DNA of 64,000 bases from Rhodospirillaceae bacterium (GTDB lineage Bacteria; Pseudomonadota; Alphaproteobacteria; GCA-2731375). The notes under the pieces were generated by a model. The model made no database searches. It was not told the origin of the DNA and was given only the letters and a program-made list of their open reading frames with translations. The stretch is from the NCBI GenBank assembly GCA_018660265.1, contig JABJKS010000110.1, positions 1 to 64,000 of the forward strand, in the 5' to 3' direction. The translations under genes and the position numbers were made by a program. Position 1 is the stretch's first letter. Each line of letters starts with the position of its first letter. Shown here in pieces: positions 52,396-61,002 of this stretch.

Positions 52396-53794
52396 TAAAA
52401 GAGATGACATAGCTTTCCTCTCCATGACCGAGGCTGCGGCATTGATCCGCACCGGCGACCTATCGCCTGTGACTTATGTGCAAAGCATGCTTGATCGTAT
52501 CAGCAGCTACGATGGCCAGTTGGATAGTTTTCTGCGGGTTTTAGGCGAAAGCGCCTTGGAAGAGGCTGCATTGGCCGAACAGGCAGTTAAGGCCGGCGCG
52601 CAATTGGGGCCGCTTCATGGTATCCCGTTTGGTCTCAAGGACATTGTTGATGCGGCAGGGTTGCCAACAACGGCCCATTCGCAAATCCTGGCCCAGGAAC
52701 CGCCAAAGGCAGCCGACGCCAGGGTGGCCAAGCATCTGCGCCGCGCGGGCGGCATTTTCCTGGGCAAGACGGCAACCCATGAATTCGCCCTGGGCGGGCC
52801 GTCCTTTGATCTGCCCTGGCCACCTGCCCGAAATCCCTGGAACCGTGGCCGCTATCCCGGCGGCTCCTCCTCAGGCTCCGGCGCTGCGGTCGCTGCGGGC
52901 TTTGTTCCCATGGCTATTGGTACGGATACGGGCGGGTCCGTCCGCAATCCGGCGACGTCCTGCGGCATTGTCGGCATGAAGGCGACCTATGGCCGGGTCA
53001 GCCGCCAGGGCGTGGTGCCGCTGTCATTTTCGTTGGATCATGTGGGGCCGATGACCCGTACCGTGGCCGACAACGCCTTGATGTTGAACGCTATAGCCGG
53101 GCATGACCGAGCTGATCCCGGATCGGCGGATGTGCCCGTAACGGACTATACCGCGCAGCTGGACCGTGGCATTAAAGGACTGCGCCTTGGCGTTATCCGC
53201 CACTTCCACGAACGGGACCTGATTGCGGAGCCCGCCATGGCGAAGGCCTTGGATGATGCCCTGCTGGTGTTGGAGGGTCTGGGTGCTGTGGTGTCAGAGG
53301 TGGAGACCGCACCGTTGGTGGATTTTGCCACCACCAACCGTGTCATACTGTTGTCGGAAGCCTACGCCATTCATCGTAAATGGCTTTCCGAACGTCCCGA
53401 GGACTATAGTGCCTCGTTCCTGGAACGGGTTTTGCCGGGCGCGTTTTTGACCTCAGGTGACTACGTGGATGCCATGCGCCAACGCCGCAAATTGACGACC
53501 GGTTTCAATCGGACAATTCAGGATCTGGATGCGGTCATCTGCGTCTCGTCCATGGATGCGCCCTTTATTATTGATGATCCTGACGACATGGCTTTGAAAT
53601 ATCCGCGCCAGGCTCGTGCGCCGTTCAATTTGACCGGCAATCCGGCCCTGGCCATGCCCAATGGTTTTAATGACGATGGCCTGCCCTTATCGATGCAGAT
53701 CGTCGCCAAGAATTTCGATGAGGCGATGATCTATCGCGTCGCCGCCGCCTATGAGGGGGCCACGGATTGGCACAACCGCCGCCCGCCCCTGTAG
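52388..53794 (+). CDS. Amidase (AtzE/GatA-like)
   Basis: A 468-residue amidase-signature enzyme. PFGLKDIVDAAGLPTTAHS (Lys), YPGGSSSGSGAAVAAGF (cis-Ser) and GTDTGGSVRNPATSCGIVG (nucleophile) complete the triad; KATYGRVSRQGVVPLSFSLD resembles GatA/AtzE. The frame is open further upstream (to 52238), but the ATG at 52388 overlaps the small AtzG-like gene end and gives the family start. It probably works on the ring-opened product of HyuAB. The two genes together mimic the AtzG-AtzE pair. Confidence 0.9.
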   Translation: MSDKRDDIAFLSMTEAAALIRTGDLSPVTYVQSMLDRISSYDGQLDSFLRVLGESALEEAALAEQAVKAGAQLGPLHGIPFGLKDIVDAAGLPTTAHSQILAQEPPKAADARVAKHLRRAGGIFLGKTATHEFALGGPSFDLPWPPARNPWNRGRYPGGSSSGSGAAVAAGFVPMAIGTDTGGSVRNPATSCGIVGMKATYGRVSRQGVVPLSFSLDHVGPMTRTVADNALMLNAIAGHDRADPGSADVPVTDYTAQLDRGIKGLRLGVIRHFHERDLIAEPAMAKALDDALLVLEGLGAVVSEVETAPLVDFATTNRVILLSEAYAIHRKWLSERPEDYSASFLERVLPGAFLTSGDYVDAMRQRRKLTTGFNRTIQDLDAVICVSSMDAPFIIDDPDDMALKYPRQARAPFNLTGNPALAMPNGFNDDGLPLSMQIVAKNFDEAMIYRVAAAYEGATDWHNRRPPL

Positions 53795-53821
53795 TCCTAT
53801 AAAAACCCCGGAGGAAACGAA

Positions 53822-54712
53822 ATGCTATCGACCCATGGACGTTACGAATTTTCCCCAATTACCCAACGGCCGGATTATTCCTGGCCGGATGGTAAGCGCC
53901 TGGCGGTCTATATCGCTGTAAACGTGGAACAGTTCGGCTGGGACAAAAGTATAGAATCCGCCATTGCCCCATCCGGCATGAACAACAAACAAAGCGTCTA
54001 TTCCTGGCGTGATTACGGCAACCGGGTTGGTTTCTGGCGCATGATGGACATGTTCGATGACCTGGATATACCCATTCAGGCCCAATTGAACACCTCCATC
54101 TATGATCATGCACCACAGATCCCGCAACGCCTGCGCGAACGGGGCGATGAGTTTCTGGGCCACGGTATCACGAATTCTGAGGAACAGGGCGGCCGACCGG
54201 AGGCTGAGGAACGCGCCCTGATCCAGGAATGCACCGATGCCATCGTTAAAAATGAAGGCAAGGCACCGACCGGGTGGATGGGCCCATGGCTGTCACAAAG
54301 CCCCCAGACTTTGGATCTGCTTGATGAAATGGGCTACACCTACAATATGGATTGGTGTTGTGACGATCAGCCGATCTGGATGAAAACCCGGAACGGACGC
54401 ATCCTGGGCATGCCCTATCCGGTAGAGTTGAATGATAACCGGGCCATTGTTTTGCACAAAATGACCCCCAGCCAATGGGCCGATTGCATCATTGATAATT
54501 TCGAGGAGATGTTGGAGCAATCCGTTGGCCAGCCCCTCGTATTTCCCATCTCGCTGCATACCTTCGTTGTGGGCCAACCATTTCGCATGCGCCATTTGCG
54601 TCGTGCGCTGAAACACATCGTCGATCAGCGCGACAAAATCTGGCTGACCCGCCCCGGCGACATTTGCCGCCATATCGAAAGCCTGCCCGAAGGCATCGTA
54701 CCCGGCAGTTAA
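53822..54712 (+). CDS. Polysaccharide-deacetylase-fold hydrolase, PuuE (allantoinase)-like
   Basis: A 296-residue NodB-fold protein of the PuuE-like branch. RYEFSPITQRPDYSWPDGKR and VYIAVNVEQFGWDK replace the usual TFDD metal motif of chitin deacetylases; QAQLNTSIYDHAPQIPQ, EFLGHGITNSEEQGG and FPISLHTFVVGQPFRM are the conserved core. PuuE enzymes open allantoin without a metal; this supports action on a ureide or amide, but other substrates are possible. GGAGG 6 bases before the ATG fixes the start. It lies 27 bases after the amidase. Confidence 0.85.
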   Translation: MLSTHGRYEFSPITQRPDYSWPDGKRLAVYIAVNVEQFGWDKSIESAIAPSGMNNKQSVYSWRDYGNRVGFWRMMDMFDDLDIPIQAQLNTSIYDHAPQIPQRLRERGDEFLGHGITNSEEQGGRPEAEERALIQECTDAIVKNEGKAPTGWMGPWLSQSPQTLDLLDEMGYTYNMDWCCDDQPIWMKTRNGRILGMPYPVELNDNRAIVLHKMTPSQWADCIIDNFEEMLEQSVGQPLVFPISLHTFVVGQPFRMRHLRRALKHIVDQRDKIWLTRPGDICRHIESLPEGIVPGS

Positions 54713-54730
54713 TTTGAGAAGCGCGAGCAC

Positions 54731-55912
54731 ATGACGGACATAAAACGGGGCCGGGAGTTTCTACATACGCCCGGCCCAACCAATATCCCCGACCGCATCC
54801 TCAATGCCATGCATCAACCGGCTGTGGATTTCACCGCCCCGCCGTTTGTTGCCATGACACGAAGCTGTTTTGAGGACATCAAGCCCATCTTCCAAACCGA
54901 GGGTCCCGTCTTCATGTATGCCGCCAACGGCCATGGTGCCTGGGAAGCGGCGTTAAGCAATACCATGTCGCCAGGCGATCATATCCTAGTGCCGGAGACG
55001 GGAAATTTTTCCCTAAAATGGGGCATGATGGCAGAGTCGCTGGGTCTGGTGATCGAGCATCTGCCGGGCGATTGGCGTCACGCCGTCGACCCAGAGGCGG
55101 TGGAACAACATTTACGCGATGACGATGAGGGGCGGATCAAGGCGGTCCTGATGATCCATGTAGATACGGCAACCGGCATCGTCTCTGACGTACCCGCTGT
55201 GCGCAAAGCCATGAACAACGCCGGTCATAATGCCTTGTTCATGGTGGATACCATCGCATCGTTGGCCACCATGGATTTTCAGATGGATAACTGGGGTGTT
55301 GATGTGGCGCTGGCCGCCTCACAAAAAGGTTTGATGTGCCCACCCGGCCTGGGCTTTACCGCCTGCAGTGAAAAAGCCATGCATGCCTCCCAAAGCGCAC
55401 AGTTACCCCGGAATTACTGGGATTGGCAGGACCGCATGACAGAGGCGCAATATATCCGCTTTTGTGGCACGGCACCGATCCATCTGCTTTATGGCCTACG
55501 GGAAGCCTTGGACATGCTGGCGGAGGAAGGCCTGGTCGCCACCGTCGCGCGGCATCAGCGTTTATCCTCGGCCATACGGGCTGCGGTGGCTACCTGGTGT
55601 TCGGGCGGTGACATGGCCTTCAATGCAGTTCTGCCCGAACAACGTTCCAACTCCATCACCGCCATTCGCGTACCAACCGGTTTCAACGCCGAGGATGTTC
55701 GAACAATGGCGCGGGAGCGCTTTCAGGTCAGCCTTGGTGGCGGCCTGGATCGGCTTAGCGGTATTGTCTTTCGCATTGGCCATATGGGTGATCTGAACGA
55801 ACCCATGATCCTAGGGGCCCTGGGCGGGGTGGAGGCGACGTTGCAAACTCTCGGTGTGCCCCATGGCCGGGGCGGTGTCAGCGCTGCCATCGATTATCTG
55901 GTGGAACATTAG
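54731..55912 (+). CDS. Class V aminotransferase (alanine/serine-glyoxylate or PucG-like)
   Basis: A 393-residue PLP fold-type I enzyme. FLHTPGPTNIPDRILNAMH at the start, YAANGHGAWEAALSNTMSPG, VDTIASLATMDFQMDNWGVD and AASQKGLMCPPGLGF (PLP lysine) match the AGXT/serine-glyoxylate group, which includes ureidoglycine-glyoxylate aminotransferase PucG. Following a PuuE-like gene it may transfer an amino group from the pathway product to glyoxylate or pyruvate. Confidence 0.88.
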   Translation: MTDIKRGREFLHTPGPTNIPDRILNAMHQPAVDFTAPPFVAMTRSCFEDIKPIFQTEGPVFMYAANGHGAWEAALSNTMSPGDHILVPETGNFSLKWGMMAESLGLVIEHLPGDWRHAVDPEAVEQHLRDDDEGRIKAVLMIHVDTATGIVSDVPAVRKAMNNAGHNALFMVDTIASLATMDFQMDNWGVDVALAASQKGLMCPPGLGFTACSEKAMHASQSAQLPRNYWDWQDRMTEAQYIRFCGTAPIHLLYGLREALDMLAEEGLVATVARHQRLSSAIRAAVATWCSGGDMAFNAVLPEQRSNSITAIRVPTGFNAEDVRTMARERFQVSLGGGLDRLSGIVFRIGHMGDLNEPMILGALGGVEATLQTLGVPHGRGGVSAAIDYLVEH

Positions 55913-55916
55913 AGCC

Positions 55917-56528
55917 ATGCCCCGATCCAGTGACGCAGAGGACTGGCGCGTTTATTACCAACGCACCGGGGATCGACCACCACGGGAAACCCTGCTCGAT
56001 GCCCTGGCACGATTTGATGCGGAGGATGCGGTCGGCCAGGCGGTCGATCTGGGCTGTGGCGGGGGCCGCGATACGGTTGAGATGCTGCGCCGGGGCTGGT
56101 CAGTCCTGGGCATCGATGGTCAGGCATCGGCTATTGAAACCTTGTTGGCGCGACCCGAATTATCGAATTTCCAACATCAGCCGGACACCATGGTTTCCAG
56201 GTTTGAGCTGGCCCAATGGCCCGCGGCCGATCTGGTCAATTCTTCCTTCGCCCTGCCGCTGTGTCCCAGAGAGGATTTTCTGGTCATGTGGCAGCGCATC
56301 TATGACAGCCTGAGCCAGGGCGGTCGCTTCAGCGGGCAGCTATATGGTGACCGGGATCAATGGGTGGGCGATGACAGCAACACTCATTTTACCCTGGGGG
56401 AGGTCCAGGATCTGTTGCGCGACTACGAGGTGGAGTTGTTTCGCGAGGAGGAGACGGAATCCGTAACACCGCGCGGGACCTCAAAACATTGGCATATCTA
56501 TCATATCGTGGCCCGCAAACCTGCCTAA
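55917..56528 (+). CDS. Class I SAM-dependent methyltransferase (TehB-like)
   Basis: A 203-residue methyltransferase. VDLGCGGGRDTVEMLRRGWS is motif I and GIDGQASAIETL motif II; ADLVNSSFALPLCPREDF and FSGQLYGDRDQWVGDD follow. The TehB-like fold methylates small molecules or oxyanions. An upstream frame exists to 55854, but the ATG at 55917 gives a clean N-terminus, 4 bases after the aminotransferase stop. It ends the plus-strand run and overlaps the convergent MFS gene by 4 bases. Confidence 0.82.
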   Translation: MPRSSDAEDWRVYYQRTGDRPPRETLLDALARFDAEDAVGQAVDLGCGGGRDTVEMLRRGWSVLGIDGQASAIETLLARPELSNFQHQPDTMVSRFELAQWPAADLVNSSFALPLCPREDFLVMWQRIYDSLSQGGRFSGQLYGDRDQWVGDDSNTHFTLGEVQDLLRDYEVELFREEETESVTPRGTSKHWHIYHIVARKPA

Positions 56529-57748
56529 GACATTTCCCGTCGCCATTCGCTCGGGGACGGCAGGAGCAGAATTATCGCCAGGGCCAGAAACGCGGCGGAG
56601 GCAGACGCTGCGATGGGAAGCTCATATGCGCCGGTCAGATCGAAGGCAAAACCGGCAGCAACAGGCCCGATCAAAGTTCCCATGGCTATACTGGAATATT
56701 GCACGCCGAGAATCCCACCGACATTCCGCGTTCCGAAATAATCGGCTGCTAAGGCAGGTGCCAGGGCGACATAACCGCCATAGAATAAGCCAAACAGAAC
56801 GGCGTATACAACCAAAGCCCAGTAAGCGGTGGAGCTGTACCACCAGACCTGGACCATGGCGATGCCAAGAAACATCGCGATCATCGCGCGGTGCCGTCCG
56901 AACCGGTCGGCCAGTCCGCCCAACGTCAGACGGCCTGACATAGAGCCAACCCCGATAAGAGAGATTAATAGGATCGACAGGCTGTCGGCATGACCGTGAT
57001 CTTGCGAAAACTTGGCCAAATGTACGAAAGGCACAAAAAGACCAAGTGAAATGATCGCGGATGCGCTGAACAGCAACCAAAATGGTTTGGAACGTAGGGC
57101 AGCCTGCATTGACATCCCGGACAATGATGCGCTTTCGCCACCCGAATGCGCATCGCCGTCCGGGTAAAGACCGCGCGCGGCAGGATTGGGCACAAGCATC
57201 CAGGCTGCGATTAAGCCAATGACCAAGGTTACTGCGGCGAGGACCTGAAACGTTTGCCGCCAGCCAAGTGTCTCAACAAGGAAATTGCTGATCGGTGGTG
57301 CTATCAAGGTGCCGACGCCAATGCCGGCAACAGCCAAGCCCGTGGCAAATCCGCGCCGGCGGACAAACCAACGTTGTAGCACGCCGACGGAGGGGACATA
57401 GGCAAAGCCGATCCCGATCCCCACAGCAGCACCATAGGTGAGATAAACCTGCCACAGGCTTTGCGCGAAGCTGGCCGCCAACAAGCCAATGGCGATCAGG
57501 ACTATGCCAAAGGCGACAACGGGGCGGGAGCCGAGACGATCACTGAGCGGCCCCGATATGGCACCGAGGGAAAAATAGAGAAAACCGGCAATAGAGAAGA
57601 CCAGGGATACATCGCCCCTGGAGGCCGTAAAGTCCTGTTCCATTCCGCCAAAAAAGGAGGCGAATGAATAGGCTATACCAAAGCCCAGGAACAAAATCGT
57701 GAACGCCGCACCAACCACGAACCAGCCGTAAAAGACCCTCTGGCCCAT
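56525..57748 (-). CDS. MFS transporter, oxalate/formate- or monocarboxylate-type
   Basis: A 407-residue, twelve-span major facilitator. It contains ISGPLSDRLGSRPVVAFG (motif A region), IGIGFAYVPSVGVLQRWFVR then RRGFATGLAVAGIGVGTL and, in the second half, LGGLADRFGRHRAMIAMFLG. This pattern is common in OFA/monocarboxylate carriers. It converges on the catabolic run and could import the substrate or export a product, but the cargo is unknown. Confidence 0.87.
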   Translation of the reverse strand: MGQRVFYGWFVVGAAFTILFLGFGIAYSFASFFGGMEQDFTASRGDVSLVFSIAGFLYFSLGAISGPLSDRLGSRPVVAFGIVLIAIGLLAASFAQSLWQVYLTYGAAVGIGIGFAYVPSVGVLQRWFVRRRGFATGLAVAGIGVGTLIAPPISNFLVETLGWRQTFQVLAAVTLVIGLIAAWMLVPNPAARGLYPDGDAHSGGESASLSGMSMQAALRSKPFWLLFSASAIISLGLFVPFVHLAKFSQDHGHADSLSILLISLIGVGSMSGRLTLGGLADRFGRHRAMIAMFLGIAMVQVWWYSSTAYWALVVYAVLFGLFYGGYVALAPALAADYFGTRNVGGILGVQYSSIAMGTLIGPVAAGFAFDLTGAYELPIAASASAAFLALAIILLLPSPSEWRREMS

Positions 57749-57787
57749 GAAATTGCCTACCCAACCAAACCATTGCTGTTACGAATT

Positions 57788-57802
57788 GCTACTTAGTGTA
57801 GC
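57788..57802. promoter_or_regulatory. Inverted repeat upstream of MFS gene
   Basis: GCTAC-TTAGT-GTAGC forms a perfect 5-bp inverted repeat 40 bases upstream of the MFS start codon, a position suited to an operator. No regulator lies beside it, so its role is unproven. Confidence 0.3.
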
Positions 57803-57850
57803 GTAAAAGCAGGCCGTATAGGGATTTCGTTCCTAAAGTCGGAGGTCTTC

Positions 57851-58663
57851 TCAGGCCGAAATATGGCGCAGCCGAACAATCAGGGGGGCCACATTACCAC
57901 CATTGGCCTTGAGGATCGCGGCAAATTCCTGCCGTTTCGTCAACGCCAGACTGATCCCTTCGGCGACCACATCAATTACCCGGTATTGACCGCCACGCTG
58001 GCGCATACGCCAGACCAACTTCAGGACCTGGCCGTTACCCCGGACCACCCGACTTTGCACCATAACATCTCGTTTTCCTGCCCGTTTCGCCTTTAAAACA
58101 TCAAAGCGTACCAGCTTGGCACCGGCAATTTTCGTCGCGTAGTTGTGCAACAGGAACTTGGAGAAGGCTTCCACATAAGCCGTACGCTGTTGGGCATCGG
58201 CGCGTTTCCAATGCCGGCCCAGGGCGAAACGCGCCATCAGCGGCATATCAAAATCGCGCTTCATCAGGCCGTGGAATTTTGCGGTGCGGTTGCCATGGCT
58301 CAATTGCGCATCATTTAGGATGGCAACAGCATCGTGGCTCATTTGTTTCAGGGCCAGGATAGCGCCGTCCGGATTGATGACTTCCGGTCCGGCAGCCGGT
58401 GCAATGGCTGCCAACTGGGCCCCGATCTCGTCGCTGCTGACTGTGCTGCCGCTTAAAACCAGATTCATATGGGTTTCGTTGTCAATAATCGCATTCGGCC
58501 AGAGGCGATCCGCCCGCGAACCGGATATGGCAATGCTGCCCTTGGCAGGGCGCGCCATTTCAAAACCAACGTTGGATATTTGTCCGGCCTGAACTGTCGC
58601 TGTCGCGAAGGTCACCAGACCAAGTACGGCCATGCTGCCGACAAAGCTTCCGCTTTTGCGCAT
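57851..58663 (-). CDS. MlaC/Ttg2D-family phospholipid-binding protein
   Basis: A 270-residue secreted protein. The signal peptide is MRKSGSFVGSMAVLGLVTFA and following small residues; the mature C-terminal half, KFHGLMKRDFDMPLMARFAL, GRHWKRADAQQRTAYVEAF, FLLHNYATKIAG and YRVIDVVAEGISLALTKRQEF, matches the MlaC family of periplasmic lipid carriers. The N-terminal half (about residues 25-100) is longer than usual and unmatched. No MlaA, B, D, E or F gene is adjacent. ATG at 58663 has GGAGG upstream; 58699 is an alternative. Confidence 0.85.
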   Translation of the reverse strand: MRKSGSFVGSMAVLGLVTFATATVQAGQISNVGFEMARPAKGSIAISGSRADRLWPNAIIDNETHMNLVLSGSTVSSDEIGAQLAAIAPAAGPEVINPDGAILALKQMSHDAVAILNDAQLSHGNRTAKFHGLMKRDFDMPLMARFALGRHWKRADAQQRTAYVEAFSKFLLHNYATKIAGAKLVRFDVLKAKRAGKRDVMVQSRVVRGNGQVLKLVWRMRQRGGQYRVIDVVAEGISLALTKRQEFAAILKANGGNVAPLIVRLRHISA

Positions 58664-58845
58664 CTTATCAATCTCCCTCCGAAAGCCCTCAGTCGGCAAT
58701 TTGCCTGGAATACATTAAGACCTCGTTAGGAATTGCGGTTAACGCCGGTTAATGATGAATAGTTTGTGATCCTGGTCACTGCACAATTGGGTATTTAGTT
58801 GCATGTAGGGTGTGAGGGCAAAACAACGCGACAGGGGGATTAAAG

Positions 58846-58956
58846 ATGCGAGGCCATGTCAGCACCCGTAAGAAAATAGGGATTGCCGTATGGAGCCTGT
58901 TATGGCTGATTTCAGCAACCGGGTTGTTGCAATTGTATTTTCAATTGAACAGCTAG
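58846..58956 (+). CDS. Small single-span membrane peptide
   Basis: A 36-residue open frame: basic N-terminus (MRGHVSTRKK), one hydrophobic segment (IGIAVWSLLWLISATGLL) and a short polar end (QLYFQLNS). GGGGG about 8 bases before the ATG is a credible ribosome site, and a GAAA-loop hairpin follows the stop by 14 bases. No family is recognised. It lies alone between the minus-strand mlaC-like and lolD genes, reading divergently from mlaC. Confidence 0.5.
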   Translation: MRGHVSTRKKIGIAVWSLLWLISATGLLQLYFQLNS

Positions 58957-58970
58957 ACGATAACCCCAGA

Positions 58971-58990
58971 GCATGTTTGAAAAAACATGC
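58971..58990. terminator. Hairpin after the small peptide gene
   Basis: GCATGTTT pairs with AAACATGC around a GAAA loop (8-bp perfect stem). Followed on the plus strand by CTTAATTCTT, a weak T-rich run; on the minus strand it lies about 90 bases beyond lolD. It may serve as a terminator in either direction. Confidence 0.4.
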
Positions 58991-59008
58991 CTTAATTCTT
59001 AAGAATCG

Positions 59009-59076
59009 AGCAATTGAATCAATTGCTTAGGCGCACCAAATGAGCGACGGGGGCGATGCCGGTTAATTGAAAATTG
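59009..59076. repeat. GAGCAATT inverted-repeat cluster downstream of lolD
   Basis: AGCAATTGA at 59009-59017 and TCAATTGCT at 59019-59027 form a near-perfect palindrome, and an imperfect inverted copy (AATTGAAAATTGCTC) ends next to the lolD stop. A third related stretch beginning GAGCAATTGG occurs near 62453, after another minus-strand gene. All are AT-rich patches at 3' ends. Confidence 0.4.
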
Positions 59077-59078
59077 CT

Positions 59079-59759
59079 CTAGGTAACCAAATGACCATCC
59101 TGGAGGCGCACAGTGCGATCCAGGCGATCCGCGACAAGTGGATCATGTGTCGCGATAACCGCCGCCAGACCTTGCTGACGCACCAAAGACAGCAATTCCT
59201 CTAAAACCACCTCAGCCGTCGCTTGATCCAGATTGCCCGTTGGTTCGTCGGCCAACAGCAGGACCGGTTTATTGGCCAAGGCACGGGCGATGGCGACACG
59301 TTGTTGCTCCCCACCGGACAGTTGCGCCGGCGCGTGCGCCAAGCGATCTTCAAGACCCAATTCTATGAGCAAACTCTGCGCCCGTTGTTTCGCTTCCTCC
59401 GCGCCAACATTTGCCAAACGCAGGGGCATCAAGACGTTTTCAAGGGCGGTGAATTCGGGAAGTAAATGGTGGAATTGATAGACGAAACCCAAATAGTCCC
59501 GGCGCATTGCGGTGCGCTGACGATCATTCATATCAGCGCAGTTTTGCCCGGCGATGACAATGCTTCCGGCATCGGGCTGCTCCAATAACCCGGCCGCATG
59601 CAACAGGGTCGATTTGCCGGACCCTGACGGGCCCATCAGAGCAATTGCCTCGCCCCTGGCGACGCTCAAGTCCAAGTTGGATAAAACCCGCAGCTGTCGA
59701 TTGCCCTGAACAAAGGTACGCTCCAGGCCCGCGATCTGCAGCACAGCACCCTCATTCAT
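59079..59759 (-). CDS. lolD: Lipoprotein-releasing ABC transporter ATPase LolD
   Basis: A 226-residue ABC ATPase that powers release of lipoproteins from the inner membrane to LolA. It shows [21 protein letters not shown] (Walker A), [20 protein letters not shown] (the LolD-type Q-loop), [16 protein letters not shown] (signature) and [18 protein letters not shown] (Walker B). It overlaps the end of the permease gene by 8 bases. LolD is distinguished from other MacB-type ATPases by this linkage. Confidence 0.93.
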   Translation of the reverse strand: MNEGAVLQIAGLERTFVQGNRQLRVLSNLDLSVARGEAIALMGPSGSGKSTLLHAAGLLEQPDAGSIVIAGQNCADMNDRQRTAMRRDYLGFVYQFHHLLPEFTALENVLMPLRLANVGAEEAKQRAQSLLIELGLEDRLAHAPAQLSGGEQQRVAIARALANKPVLLLADEPTGNLDQATAEVVLEELLSLVRQQGLAAVIATHDPLVADRLDRTVRLQDGHLVT

Positions 59760-60993
59760 AACGCAGGGCCTCGACCGGGTCGATGCGGGCCGCCCGCCAG
59801 GCGGGATACAATGTTGCCGCGAAGGACAATGCCAAGGCCATCAAAACAACCGAGACGACTTCCCCATTGTTCACTTCCGCCGGTATCTGGCTCAAAAACC
59901 GAATTTCGGGTGACCATAACTCTGTCCCCGTTAAACTCTCCAGCCAGCGGCGAATACTATCGATGTTAAGGCAGAACGCCATCCCAAGGGCAAAACCAGC
60001 CAAGGTCCCGATAACACCGATGGCCGTGCCCGAAATCATGAAAACCCGCATCACCATGCCCCGACTTGCCCCCATGGTACGCAGAATGGCGATGGCTTTG
60101 CTTTTATCATTCACCAACATGATCAGGGAGGAAACGATATTGAAGGCGGCGATCAGGATAATCAGGGTCAGGATCAGGAACATGACGTTGCGTTCAACCT
60201 GTAAGGCCTGAAAGAAGTGGCTGTTGACCTGTTGCCAATCGACCAGTCTTGCAACGCCCGGCACCTGGCGAATGGCCGGGCGCAGGCGATGGACATCATC
60301 GGGATTGTCCAGGAACATCTCCACCCCGTTGACAGAACCTTTCAGACGAAAAAACACCTGCGCCGCCGGTAAAGGCATATAGATGTAGGAGGAGTCGTAT
60401 TCATACATCCCGACCATGAACGTTGCGGCGATGCGGTAAGCCTTCATGCGCGGCACTGTACCAAACGCGGTGACCGTACCCTGAGGCGAGACAAGGGTAA
60501 TGGTATCACCAACGCGCAAGCCAAGCTTTCTGGCCAGGCGCTGGCCGACGACAACATTGTGTTTGCCCTTAAAATCAACCAATGAGCCAGAGAACAGATT
60601 ATCGGAAATGATCCCGCGCGCGCGCAGGTCATCAGGCCACATCCCCCGCACCAATGCGCCAGAGGCCTGGCTGTTTGCGGTGGCCATTACCTGGCCTTCG
60701 ATCAGCGGTGCCGCAATTTTGACGCCGTCAATAGCCTTCAATGCCTTAGCCAGGGGGTCAAAATTGGTCAACGGCCCATCCAAGCCACGGGCCACCATGT
60801 GCCCGTTCAGGCCCAGTACCCGATCCAGCAATTCCGTGCGAAAGCCATTCATCACGCTCATCACGATAATCAATGTGGCCACGCCCAGGGCAATACCGAT
60901 CAAGGAAAACCAGGCAATGATGGAGATAAAGCCTTCATGGCGACGGGCGCGAAGATAGCGCGCCGCGATGGACCATTCCAAAGATCCAAACAT
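59752..60993 (-). CDS. Lipoprotein-releasing ABC transporter permease LolC/LolE
   Basis: A 413-residue permease with one N-terminal span (EGFISIIAWFSLIGIALGVA then TLIIVMSVMNGF), a large periplasmic MacB-like domain and three C-terminal spans (NVMFLILTLIILIAAFNIVS, AIGVIGTLAGFALGMAFCL, VVSVVLMALALSFAATLYPA). Ending [15 protein letters not shown] is typical. A single LolC/E-type permease working as a homodimer is common in alphaproteobacteria. It is 9 bases after proS and overlaps lolD. Confidence 0.93.
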   Translation of the reverse strand: MFGSLEWSIAARYLRARRHEGFISIIAWFSLIGIALGVATLIIVMSVMNGFRTELLDRVLGLNGHMVARGLDGPLTNFDPLAKALKAIDGVKIAAPLIEGQVMATANSQASGALVRGMWPDDLRARGIISDNLFSGSLVDFKGKHNVVVGQRLARKLGLRVGDTITLVSPQGTVTAFGTVPRMKAYRIAATFMVGMYEYDSSYIYMPLPAAQVFFRLKGSVNGVEMFLDNPDDVHRLRPAIRQVPGVARLVDWQQVNSHFFQALQVERNVMFLILTLIILIAAFNIVSSLIMLVNDKSKAIAILRTMGASRGMVMRVFMISGTAIGVIGTLAGFALGMAFCLNIDSIRRWLESLTGTELWSPEIRFLSQIPAEVNNGEVVSVVLMALALSFAATLYPAWRAARIDPVEALRYE

Positions 60994-61002
60994 CCCGCTG
61001 GT

